Assembly: GCA_036444495.1 (NCBI GenBank)
Contig: JAZGBC010000073.1
Location: 1-10,458, forward strand
DNA: 10,458 bases
Source: JAZGBC01 sp036444495
GTDB taxonomy: Bacteria; Pseudomonadota; Alphaproteobacteria; Kiloniellales; J153
Direction: 5' to 3'
Positions 1 to 6,481 of this stretch are shown piece by piece. A model generated the notes under the pieces. It saw only the letters and a program-made list of their open reading frames with translations. It did not search any database and was not told the DNA's origin. Position 1 is the stretch's first letter, and the number at the start of each line of letters is the position of its first letter. Both the position numbers and the translations under genes were made by a program.

Positions 1-887
1 CCCGGGTCATCCCGGCGCGCCTTTGGGGCCGGCGCGGCGAGGCGCGCATCGAGGTCACGCTGGTCAAGCGGGACGAAAGCGGAAATGCGGACACCGGCGG
101 GGTCCGCTGGCGCGCCTTCGCGCGGCCAGCCAAGCGCCTGAAGCCCGGCGACCGGCTCGATTTCGGCGAAGGATTCTCGGCAGAGGTCGCAGCCAGGGGC
201 GCCCGCGGCGAGGTGACGCTGGCCTTCGGCATGAGCGCGGGCGAGCTCGCCGCGGCCCTCGAGCGGGCCGGCGCCATGCCCCTGCCGCCCTACATCAAGC
301 GCGAAAGCGGCGGGAGCCTGCGCGACCGGGAGGATTACCAGACGGTCTTCGCGCGCCAGGAGGGGGCCATCGCCGCGCCCACCGCGGGGCTGCACTTCAC
401 GCCCGGGCTGCTGGCCGGGATCGAGGCGCGCGGCGTGGCCAGCGCCTTCGTCACGCTGCACGTGGGTGCGGGGACCTTCCTGCCGGTCACCGCGAACGAC
501 CCGCGCGAGCACGTCATGCACGGCGAAACCGGGACGATCGATCCTGAAACCGCCGGGGCGATAAACGCAGCGCGCGGGGCCGGCGGGCGGGTCGTCGCCG
601 TAGGCACCACCGCCCTGCGCCTGCTGGAGAGCGCGGCCGGGGAGGACGGCGGGGTTCAGCCCTTCTCCGGCGAGACCGCACTTTTTATCCTGCCGGGCTA
701 CCGTTTCAAGGCGGTGGACCTGCTGCTCACCAACTTCCACCTGCCGCGCTCGACGCTGTTCATGCTGGTCTGCGCCTTCGCCGGCACGGCGCGCATGAAG
801 GCGGCCTACGGGCATGCCAAGGCCGAGGGCTACCGCTTCTTCTCCTACGGCGATGCCTGCCTGCTCACTCCGGAGGGCGCGCGGTGA
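1..887 (+). CDS. queA: S-adenosylmethionine:tRNA ribosyltransferase-isomerase QueA (5' end outside the window)
   Basis: QueA transfers and isomerises the ribosyl group of SAM onto the preQ1 base in tRNA, giving epoxyqueuosine, in the cytoplasm. The reading frame is open from base 3 and ends with TGA at 885-887, giving 294 residues. It begins inside the conserved RVIPARL segment, so about 60 N-terminal residues lie upstream of the window by comparison with the roughly 350-residue family. Family motifs appear in order: PPYIKR, APTAGLHFTPGLL, HVGAGTFLPV, VVAVGTTALRLLESAA, LPGYRFKAVDLLLTNFHLP and YRFFSYGDACLL. No frameshift is visible. An internal ATG at 213 is not the true start, because homology to QueA continues upstream of it in frame. 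The stop overlaps the tgt start by 4 bp, so the two genes are probably translationally coupled. Regulation lies outside the window. Confidence 0.96.
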   Translation, partial: RVIPARLWGRRGEARIEVTLVKRDESGNADTGGVRWRAFARPAKRLKPGDRLDFGEGFSAEVAARGARGEVTLAFGMSAGELAAALERAGAMPLPPYIKRESGGSLRDREDYQTVFARQEGAIAAPTAGLHFTPGLLAGIEARGVASAFVTLHVGAGTFLPVTANDPREHVMHGETGTIDPETAGAINAARGAGGRVVAVGTTALRLLESAAGEDGGVQPFSGETALFILPGYRFKAVDLLLTNFHLPRSTLFMLVCAFAGTARMKAAYGHAKAEGYRFFSYGDACLLTPEGAR

Positions 888-2011
888 CGGGGATCGGTTT
901 CGAGGTCCTGGCCCGGGACGGGGCCGCGCGCCGCGGGCGGCTCACGACCGCGCACGGGGAGGTCAACACGCCCGCCTTCATGGCCGTGGGCACGGCGGGC
1001 ACGGTCAAGGGCATGACCCCGGAGCAGGTCGCCGAAAGCGGTAGCGAGATCATCCTGGGCAACACCTATCACCTCATGCTGCGCCCGGGCGCGGAGCGCG
1101 TGGCGAAATTGGGCGGCCTGCATGTCTTCATGAATTGGCCGGGGCCGATCCTGACCGATTCGGGCGGCTATCAGGTCATGTCGCTCACCGATCTGCGCAA
1201 GATCAGCGAGCAGGGGGTGAGCTTCAAGTCGCACCTGGACGGCGCCCGGCTCGACCTCACGCCCGAGCGCGCCATGGAGATCCAGGAGCTCCTGGGCGCC
1301 GACATCGCCATGGTGCTCGACGAATGCACCCCCTTCCCCGTGAGTGAAAAGGTAGCGGCGGAGTCCATGCGCCGCTCCATGCGCTGGGCCGGGCGCTGCC
1401 GCGAGGCCTTCAAGGCGCGGCCCGGTCACGGCGTCTTCGGCATCGTCCAGGGCGGAGTCTTCCCCGAGCTGCGCCGCGAATCCGCCGAAACGCTGATCGA
1501 GCTGGGCTTCGACGGCTACGCCATCGGGGGCCTGGCGGTCGGCGAGGGCCAGGAGGCCATGTTCGAGGTGGTCGAGGGGACGGTCCCCGCCCTGCCCGAG
1601 GAGCGCCCGCGCTACCTCATGGGCGTGGGCAAGCCGGCGGACATCGTCGGCGCGGTCATCCGCGGCATCGATATGTTCGACTGCGTGCTGCCCACGCGCT
1701 CGGGGCGCACGGCCCAGGCCTTCACCCGGCGAGGGAGCCTGAACATCCGCAACGCCCGGCACATTGAAGACAGGCGGCCCGTCGATCCGGACTGCGCCTG
1801 CGCCACCTGCGCCAACCACAGCCGCGCCTATATCCACCACCTGTTCCGCGCCGAGGAGATGCTCGGGCCCATCCTTTTGACCCGGCACAACCTCTATTAC
1901 TATCAGGAGCTGATGAGGGCCTTGCGCGCGGCCATCGAGGCCGGGAAGCTGGAGGACTTCGCCGCCGAATTCGCGGCGCAGCAGGCCGCGGGCGATCTGG
2001 AGCCGATATGA
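884..2011 (+). CDS. tgt: Queuine/preQ1 tRNA-guanine transglycosylase Tgt
   Basis: Tgt exchanges guanine 34 of the anticodon of tRNA-Asp, -Asn, -His and -Tyr for preQ1. The predicted protein is 375 aa, the normal bacterial length. By family knowledge the catalytic aspartates are D92 in TDSGGYQ (general acid/base) and D266 in MFDCVLPTR (nucleophile), and both are present. The zinc ligands C304, C306, C309 (CACATC) and H335 (TRHNLYYY) are also present. The substrate loop GGLAVGE (215-221) and the tRNA-contacting TRSGRTAQAFTRRG (271-284) are intact. The start is GTG at 884, preceded by GGAGG at 872-876 with 7-nt spacing; it overlaps the queA stop (GTGA). The stop overlaps queF (ATGA). The wording of the GRTAQAFTRRGSLNIRNARH stretch fits alphaproteobacterial Tgt, as judged from memory rather than a search. 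Confidence 0.97.
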   Translation: MTGIGFEVLARDGAARRGRLTTAHGEVNTPAFMAVGTAGTVKGMTPEQVAESGSEIILGNTYHLMLRPGAERVAKLGGLHVFMNWPGPILTDSGGYQVMSLTDLRKISEQGVSFKSHLDGARLDLTPERAMEIQELLGADIAMVLDECTPFPVSEKVAAESMRRSMRWAGRCREAFKARPGHGVFGIVQGGVFPELRRESAETLIELGFDGYAIGGLAVGEGQEAMFEVVEGTVPALPEERPRYLMGVGKPADIVGAVIRGIDMFDCVLPTRSGRTAQAFTRRGSLNIRNARHIEDRRPVDPDCACATCANHSRAYIHHLFRAEEMLGPILLTRHNLYYYQELMRALRAAIEAGKLEDFAAEFAAQQAAGDLEPI

Positions 2012-2472
2012 CCGAAACCATCACCGAGAACCTGACCCAGTTGGGCGCCAAGGCGGAGTTGCCCGCCTCGCCCGCGGAAGCGGTCATCGAGACGGTGCCC
2101 AACCCACATCCGGGGACGCTGTATCTGGTGCGCTTCACCTGCCCCGAGTTCACCTCGATCTGTCCCGTGACCGGCCAGCCCGATTTCGCCCACCTGGTGA
2201 TCGACTACGTGCCCGAGAAGGCGATCGTCGAGAGCAAGTCGCTCAAGCTCTACCTCGGTTCCTTCCGCAACCACGGCGCCTTCCACGAGGCCTGCACGGT
2301 CACGATCGCCGAGCGCCTGATGGACGAGATGAAGCCCCGATGGCTGCGCATCGGCGGCTACTGGTATCCGCGCGGAGGCATGCCGATCGATGTCTTCTAC
2401 CAGTCCGGCCCGCCGCCCGAGGGATTGTGGCTGCCCGACCAGGGGGTCCAGCCCTACCGCGGCCGGGGCTGA
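2008..2472 (+). CDS. queF: NADPH-dependent 7-cyano-7-deazaguanine (preQ0) reductase QueF, short type
   Basis: QueF reduces the nitrile of preQ0 to the aminomethyl of preQ1, supplying Tgt. The protein has 154 residues, matching the unimodular (Bacillus-type) form rather than the longer tandem form of E. coli. The catalytic cysteine that forms the thioimide is C52 in FTSICPVTGQPDF, with the partner aspartate D59. The family signature ESKSLKLYLGSFRNHG spans residues 75-90, and HE at 93-94 fits the substrate-binding glutamate. ATG at 2008 overlaps the tgt stop by 4 bp, with GGAG at 1999-2002 (5-nt spacing) as Shine-Dalgarno. The position between tgt and queG, with gene-end overlap, suggests co-expression of the late queuosine steps. 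The upstream genes making preQ0 (queD, queE, queC) are not in the window. Confidence 0.97.
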   Translation: MTETITENLTQLGAKAELPASPAEAVIETVPNPHPGTLYLVRFTCPEFTSICPVTGQPDFAHLVIDYVPEKAIVESKSLKLYLGSFRNHGAFHEACTVTIAERLMDEMKPRWLRIGGYWYPRGGMPIDVFYQSGPPPEGLWLPDQGVQPYRGRG

Positions 2473-2477
2473 AAGGG
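2472..2477 (+). promoter_or_regulatory. Ribosome binding site deciding the queG start
   Basis: AAAGGG overlaps the last base of the queF stop codon and lies 9 nt before GTG 2487. A second in-frame GTG at 2493 would be 15 nt away, which is too far. This favours 2487 as the queG start. Confidence 0.6.
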
Positions 2478-2486
2478 CCTTCGCCC

Positions 2487-3608
2487 GTGGACGTGGACCC
2501 CAAGGCCGCGATCCGGGACCGGGCGCTGGAGTTGGGCTTCGATGCGGTCGGCTTCGCCGCGCCGGACCCGGGCGGAAGCGCAAAAGCGAACCTTGCCGAG
2601 TATCTGGCCCGCGGCTACCACGGCGATATGGGCTGGCTGGCGGAGCGGGCCGCGCGGCACGGCGATCCCCGGGTGCTCTGGCCGGAGGTGAAAAGCGTCG
2701 TCGTGCTGGGCATGAGCTACGCCCCGGCCGGCGACCCGCTGGCGCTGCTGGAGGCGTCCGGCCGCGGCGGCATCTCGGTCTATGCCCGGGGCCGCGATTA
2801 CCACGATGTGATCAAGCACCGGCTCAAGGCGCTGGCGCGCTGGACACAGAAAAGCTTTGGCTGCCAGGTCAAGGTCTTCGTCGATACCGCACCGGTCATG
2901 GAAAAACCCCTGGCCGAGTCGGCCGGCCTCGGCTGGCAGGGCAAGCACACGAACCTGGTGTCGCGCGATCACGGCTCCTGGCTTTTCCTGGGCGAGGTTT
3001 TTACCGACCTTGCGCTCGACCCCGGCGCGGCGGAGAGCGACCACTGCGGCAGTTGCCGGAACTGTCTGGAGGTTTGTCCGACACAAGCCTTTCCGGCGCC
3101 CTACCAACTGGACGCGCGGCGCTGCATTTCCTACCTCACCATCGAGCACAAGGGCCAGATCGCGCCCGAGTTCCGCGCCGCCATGGGCAACCGCATCTAC
3201 GGCTGCGACGATTGCCTGGCGGTCTGTCCCTGGAACAAATTCGCCCGGCGCACGCGCGAAGCCGCCTTCCTGCCGCGCGCCGAGCTGAACGCGCCCCGGC
3301 TCGCCGAGCTGGCCGGCCTCGACGACGCGGCCTTCCGGCGGGTCTTCGCCGGCACGGCGATCAAGCGCACGGGGCGCGACCGCTTTGTGAGAAACGTGCT
3401 GATCGCGCTCGGCAACACGGGCGACAAAGGCCAGGCGGGCGTGGCCGAGGGGCTGCTGGCCGACGCCTCGCCCCTGGTGCGCGCCATGGCGGTCTGGGCC
3501 CTCGCGCGCCTGGCCAGTGAAAAGGCCTTCCGGGACGCGCGCGACAGGCGCCTGCCCGATGAGCAGGACCCCGATGTGCGCGCGGAGTGGACGCGGGAGG
3601 TCGCTTGA
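2487..3608 (+). CDS. queG: Epoxyqueuosine reductase QueG
   Basis: QueG is a cobalamin- and Fe-S-dependent enzyme that reduces epoxyqueuosine to queuosine in tRNA, the last step of the pathway. With GTG 2487 as start it is 373 aa, close to the roughly 380 of E. coli QueG. The N-terminal cobalamin-binding region runs to about residue 180 and includes VDTAPVMEKPLAE, where D133 corresponds to the proposed catalytic acid. It is followed by QGKHTNLVSR (151-160). Two 4Fe-4S clusters are served by C187, C190, C193 and C197 (CGSCRNCLEVCP) and by C240, C243 and C247 (CDDCLAVCPWN), with C213 as the likely remaining ligand. Residues from about 300 look like HEAT repeats that contact tRNA. An in-frame ATG at 2340 lies inside queF and would add residues without homology, so it was rejected. 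The gene follows queF by 14 bp and probably closes the operon. Confidence 0.95.
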   Translation: MDVDPKAAIRDRALELGFDAVGFAAPDPGGSAKANLAEYLARGYHGDMGWLAERAARHGDPRVLWPEVKSVVVLGMSYAPAGDPLALLEASGRGGISVYARGRDYHDVIKHRLKALARWTQKSFGCQVKVFVDTAPVMEKPLAESAGLGWQGKHTNLVSRDHGSWLFLGEVFTDLALDPGAAESDHCGSCRNCLEVCPTQAFPAPYQLDARRCISYLTIEHKGQIAPEFRAAMGNRIYGCDDCLAVCPWNKFARRTREAAFLPRAELNAPRLAELAGLDDAAFRRVFAGTAIKRTGRDRFVRNVLIALGNTGDKGQAGVAEGLLADASPLVRAMAVWALARLASEKAFRDARDRRLPDEQDPDVRAEWTREVA

Positions 3609-3620
3609 ACCCGGGCGGCC

Positions 3621-3956
3621 CTATTCCGGGATCGGCCGGCGCCTGCAGATGTAGTTGGCGCGCGCGGGCTGGAACAGAGTGCAGCTGTTCCAGATCTGAT
3701 CGCTGCCGCGGTATTCCACCTCGCCGCCGCAGGCCACCTGGGCCTCCTCCAGCACCTCTTCGGGGTCGTTGAGCAGGTCGCTGTAGCAGATGGAGATCAC
3801 CGTGACCCGCGTGCGCTCCTCCTCGGGAAGCTGACCCAGCTCGCGCGTCAGTTCCTTCGCGGGCTTGCCGGGGAAGGGAAAGGTGGAACAGGCGGCAAGC
3901 AGAAGCGCCGCCGCAAGCGCCGGGAACCCCGCTTTGATCATCCGACCCGCAAACAT
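3621..3956 (-). CDS. Small cysteine-rich lipoprotein of unknown function
   Basis: The predicted product is 111 aa. It has a basic start, a hydrophobic stretch (about residues 10-22) and a lipobox LAAC with the lipidated cysteine at C23. The following Ser is not an inner-membrane retention signal, so the outer membrane is likely. The mature part (about 88 aa) has four further cysteines (C57, C76, C92, C104), enough for two disulfides in the periplasm. The stretch ISICYSD, then EAQVAC, then SCTLFQPARANYIC resembles the Cys pattern of small uncharacterised alphaproteobacterial lipoproteins as I remember them; no function is known to me. The start at 3956 has AGGAG on the - strand (3967-3971, 10-nt spacing). 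A downstream in-frame ATG (residue 6) would leave a poor spacing. It sits 36 bp after the DMT transporter gene and may be its operon partner. Its 3' end converges on queG with 12 bp between. Confidence 0.8.
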   Translation of the reverse strand: MFAGRMIKAGFPALAAALLLAACSTFPFPGKPAKELTRELGQLPEEERTRVTVISICYSDLLNDPEEVLEEAQVACGGEVEYRGSDQIWNSCTLFQPARANYICRRRPIPE

Positions 3957-3992
3957 AGGCAGACAACTCCTCGCGATCTCGATCCTATCCTA

Positions 3993-4916
3993 TCACGGCC
4001 CGCGAGAGGCCGAGGCATCATCCTTGGTCTTCCCCTTTGCCTGGGCGAGGGCAATGCCGAAGAGGATCAGCCCCAGGGCGCCCAGCGCCTCGGCCCGGAG
4101 CGCCTCGCCCAGCAAGGCCGCCCCCCAGAGCACGCCGAAGACGGGGATAAGATAGTTCAGCAGGGCCGCGAAGGTCACGCGCGTCGTGCTGATCAGGCGG
4201 AACAGGATGAGATAGGCCAGCGAGGTGCAGAGCCAAGCGAGCACCAGCAGCGCCAGGAGCGAGTCGGTGGAAGGCTTGAGCGCCCAGGGCCGGTCAAGCG
4301 CCAGACTGAGCGGCAGCGCCATCACGGCGGCGCAGAGCAGCACGCCCGAGCCGTTCACCACCGGATGCAGGTCGCGCAGACGGCTGTTGCGGGTGTAGAC
4401 GTTGGTCACGGCGTACAAAGACGCCGCCACGGCGACGGCCAGTTGCGCCGCCACCTCGCGCCCCAGGCCGGCCAGTGCGTAGGGTCCCACGAGCACGACG
4501 ATGCCCGAGAAGCCCGCCAGCATGCCCATTACCTTTCCCAACGTCAGCCGGTCGTCCTTGGTGAAGGCGTGGGCCAGGACCACGGAAGCGAGCGGCATGG
4601 TCGCCATGAGGATGGCCGCCAGGCCGGAGTCGATCGTCGTCTCGCCCCAGCCGATCAGGTAAAACGGCACCAGGTTGCCGATGAAGGCCACGACGGAGAA
4701 ATCCCACCAGATGCGGGCCTCCCGCGGCAGGCGCCGCCCCGTGGCCCAGAGGAACGGCAACAGCCCAAGCGCGGCCAGGATCAGGCGCGCGGCGGTCAGG
4801 GTCATGGGCGGGATCGTCGCCACCGATATCTTGATGAAGAGGAACGAGGAGCCCCAGATCGCCGAGAGGGCGAGCAGCAGGAGATAATCGACCGGCTGAT
4901 ACGATCGGCGGAACAT
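3993..4916 (-). CDS. EamA/DMT-family inner-membrane transporter
   Basis: This is a 307-aa, strongly hydrophobic protein with about ten membrane segments arranged as two EamA repeats (about residues 12-142 and 155-292). Typical family wording is visible: SAIWGSSFLFIK at 18-29 in the first repeat and NYLIPVFGVLWGAALLGE at 254-271 in the second. The C-terminus is a short charged cytoplasmic tail (KGKTKDDASASRGP). Drug/metabolite transporters of this group export amino acids, metabolites or drugs, and the substrate cannot be read from sequence. ATG 4916 has a good Shine-Dalgarno on the - strand (GAGGAG within 4922-4928, about 5 nt away). It is divergent from the ABC gene at 5060 and upstream of the small lipoprotein, with which it probably shares a transcript. 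Adjacency to queuosine genes does not show a role in deazapurine transport. Confidence 0.93.
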   Translation of the reverse strand: MFRRSYQPVDYLLLLALSAIWGSSFLFIKISVATIPPMTLTAARLILAALGLLPFLWATGRRLPREARIWWDFSVVAFIGNLVPFYLIGWGETTIDSGLAAILMATMPLASVVLAHAFTKDDRLTLGKVMGMLAGFSGIVVLVGPYALAGLGREVAAQLAVAVAASLYAVTNVYTRNSRLRDLHPVVNGSGVLLCAAVMALPLSLALDRPWALKPSTDSLLALLVLAWLCTSLAYLILFRLISTTRVTFAALLNYLIPVFGVLWGAALLGEALRAEALGALGLILFGIALAQAKGKTKDDASASRGP

Positions 4917-5059
4917 TCAGGCTCCTCGAGTCTTGCGGAATGCCGTGGCGCAACCCCGGCGCCCGGCGGAAGCAGCGCAGAGGACAATCCCCGCCCGCGC
5001 TTGTCACGGGAAAAATCCGGTTTTGCCGACTCCCGGCCCGCCGCTAAGGTGGCCAGGCC
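4917..5059. promoter_or_regulatory. Divergent intergenic region between the DMT transporter and the ABC operon
   Basis: This 143-bp gap must hold the start signals of both divergent units. Both Shine-Dalgarno sequences are clear: GAGGAG on - near 4922-4928 and AAGGTGG on + at 5046-5052. The A/T-richest stretch is about 5001-5025 and contains TTGTCA at 5001-5006, but no convincing -10 box follows at 16-18 nt, so no promoter is assigned. No Fur-like or other operator palindrome was recognised. Confidence 0.4.
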
Positions 5060-5656
5060 ATGCTGGAAGTCCGCGCACTCAGCCGCCCCGGCCTCGCACC
5101 GGTGGATCTGGACCTCGCCGAGGGCGAAGCGCTCGCCCTGCTGGGCCCCTCCGGCTCGGGCAAGACCCTGCTGCTGCGCGCCATCGCCGATCTCGACCCG
5201 AACGAGGGCCGGGTCAGCCTCGACGGCATGTCGCGCGAGGCCGTCTCCGGGCCCGAATGGCGTTCGCGCGTCACTTATCTCGCCGCCGAACCCGGCTGGT
5301 GGGCGGCACGCCCCGCCGAGCATTTCGCCGATCCGGCCGCCGCCAGGGCCTTCCTGGCTCCGCTCGGGCTGCCCGAGGACAGTCTGGATCGCCCCATCAC
5401 CGAGCTTTCCACCGGCGAGCGGCACCGCCTGGCGCTGATCCGCGTTCTTGTGCAGTCGCCCAAGGTGCTGCTGCTGGACGAGCCCAGCGCCGGGCTCGAT
5501 CAGGACACGGCGCGCGCCCTGGAAAACGTCCTCCGGGAGCGCATAAAGAACGGCGCCGCGATCCTCTTCTCGACCCATGACGAAGCCTTGGCCGCGCGCC
5601 TGGGCGACCGCAGGCTGCGCGTGAGCGGCGGCCGGGTCGCGGAAGAGACATCATGA
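5060..5656 (+). CDS. fetA: FetA-like ABC transporter ATP-binding protein
   Basis: This is a short (198 aa) nucleotide-binding subunit expected to drive the adjacent FetB-like permease at the inner membrane; the E. coli pair FetAB is linked to iron export and oxidative stress resistance. Walker A is GPSGSGKT (29-36), the signature is LSTGE (116-120, a variant of LSGGQ), Walker B is VLLLDE (136-141), the D-loop is AGLD (144-147) and the H-loop histidine is H173. The Q-loop region VTYLAAEPGWW (71-81) has Ala/Glu where the family normally has Gln. The helical subdomain between it and the signature is shorter than in E. coli FetA (225 aa). ATG 5060 has AAGGTGG at 5046-5052 (7-nt spacing). The stop overlaps the permease start by 4 bp. 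The assignment to FetA rests mainly on the partner; the substrate is not proven. Confidence 0.85.
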   Translation: MLEVRALSRPGLAPVDLDLAEGEALALLGPSGSGKTLLLRAIADLDPNEGRVSLDGMSREAVSGPEWRSRVTYLAAEPGWWAARPAEHFADPAAARAFLAPLGLPEDSLDRPITELSTGERHRLALIRVLVQSPKVLLLDEPSAGLDQDTARALENVLRERIKNGAAILFSTHDEALAARLGDRRLRVSGGRVAEETS

Positions 5657-6456
5657 CCGCGGCCTACATCACGCTCGATTTCTTCGACCTCGCCCTGGCG
5701 GCGCTCCTGCTCCTGCTCAACGGGGCGATGTCGATCTGGCTGCGCCTGGCGATGGGGCGGCAGCTTCTGATCGCCGCGGTCCGCATGTGCGTGCAGCTCG
5801 GCCTCATGGGGCTGGTGCTCAAGACGCTCTTCGCGCTGGTCTCGCCCTGGCTCACGGGGCTGGCCGTCCTCGTCATGGTGCTCTTCGCCGGCTACGAGAT
5901 AATGCGCCGCCAGGAACGCAGGTTCCACGGCCTCTGGGCCTACGGCCTGGGCACCTCCGCGGTGCTCTTCGCCGGCACCCTGGTGACCATCTTCGCGCTG
6001 GCCAGCCAGATCCAGGCGGACCCCTGGTACCACCCGCGCTACGCCATCCCGCTGCTCGGCATGATCCTGGGCAACACCATGACCGGTATCTCGGTCGGGC
6101 TGAATACCCTGACGAGCCAGGTGCGGCGCGAGAAGGCGGCCATCGAGACCCTGTTGGCCCTGGGCGAGACCCGTTTCGTGGCCTTCCGGCCGCTCATCCG
6201 CTCCGCCGTGCGCACCGGCCTGATCCCCATCGTCAACGCCATGGCGGCGGCCGGCGTTGTTTCCCTGCCGGGCATGATGACGGGCCAGATCCTGGCCGGC
6301 GTGGAGCCGGTCGAGGCCATCAAGTATCAGGTGTTGATCATGTTTCTGATCGCCGGCGGCACGGCCATCGGCGTGGTGAGCGCGGTCCACGCGGGCGTCT
6401 TCCGGCTCAGCGATTCACGCCACCGCCTGCGCCTCGACCGCCTGACGGCCGAATAG
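5653..6456 (+). CDS. fetB: FetB-like (UPF0014) ABC transporter permease
   Basis: This 267-aa membrane protein has about six or seven hydrophobic segments and belongs to the FetB/UPF0014 family. Together with the preceding ATPase it would form an ABC exporter in the inner membrane; iron export is the role described for E. coli FetAB. Strong family motifs are seen: IPLLGMILGNTMTGISVGL (132-150), ETLLALGETR (165-174), which is the likely ATPase-coupling region, RTGLIPIVNAM (187-197) and VVSLPGMMTGQILAG (202-216), then YQVLIMFLIAGG. ATG 5653 overlaps the ATPase stop (ATGA), and GGAAGAG at 5641-5647 serves as Shine-Dalgarno. The 3' end faces the globin-MCP gene, with only 25 bp between the stops and no recognisable terminator hairpin with a T-run. 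Confidence 0.92.
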   Translation: MTAAYITLDFFDLALAALLLLLNGAMSIWLRLAMGRQLLIAAVRMCVQLGLMGLVLKTLFALVSPWLTGLAVLVMVLFAGYEIMRRQERRFHGLWAYGLGTSAVLFAGTLVTIFALASQIQADPWYHPRYAIPLLGMILGNTMTGISVGLNTLTSQVRREKAAIETLLALGETRFVAFRPLIRSAVRTGLIPIVNAMAAAGVVSLPGMMTGQILAGVEPVEAIKYQVLIMFLIAGGTAIGVVSAVHAGVFRLSDSRHRLRLDRLTAE

Positions 6457-6481
6457 GCGCGGCACAAATGTCGAAAGGGGG

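Noticed and set aside
845..1888. Long open frame on - opposite tgt
   Set aside because: It is a shadow frame in GC-rich coding DNA, rich in His/Arg/Asp/Ala without motifs; tgt on + is unambiguous.
2340..2486. Longer QueG N-terminus from ATG 2340
   Set aside because: It lies within queF in another frame, shows no QueG resemblance, and a Shine-Dalgarno with GTG 2487 gives the normal family length.
3606..3640. Possible bidirectional terminator between queG and the lipoprotein gene
   Set aside because: Only scattered GC words (CCCGGG, GGCCGG) are present, without a proper inverted repeat and U-tract.
3993..4916. DMT transporter as a queuosine-precursor transporter
   Set aside because: The only support is adjacency on the opposite strand; the sequence is generic EamA and known precursor transporters belong to other families.
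5001..5029. TTGTCA as a -35 box for the FetAB-like operon
   Set aside because: At 17 nt spacing the next hexamer is TGCCGA, which does not resemble a -10 element.
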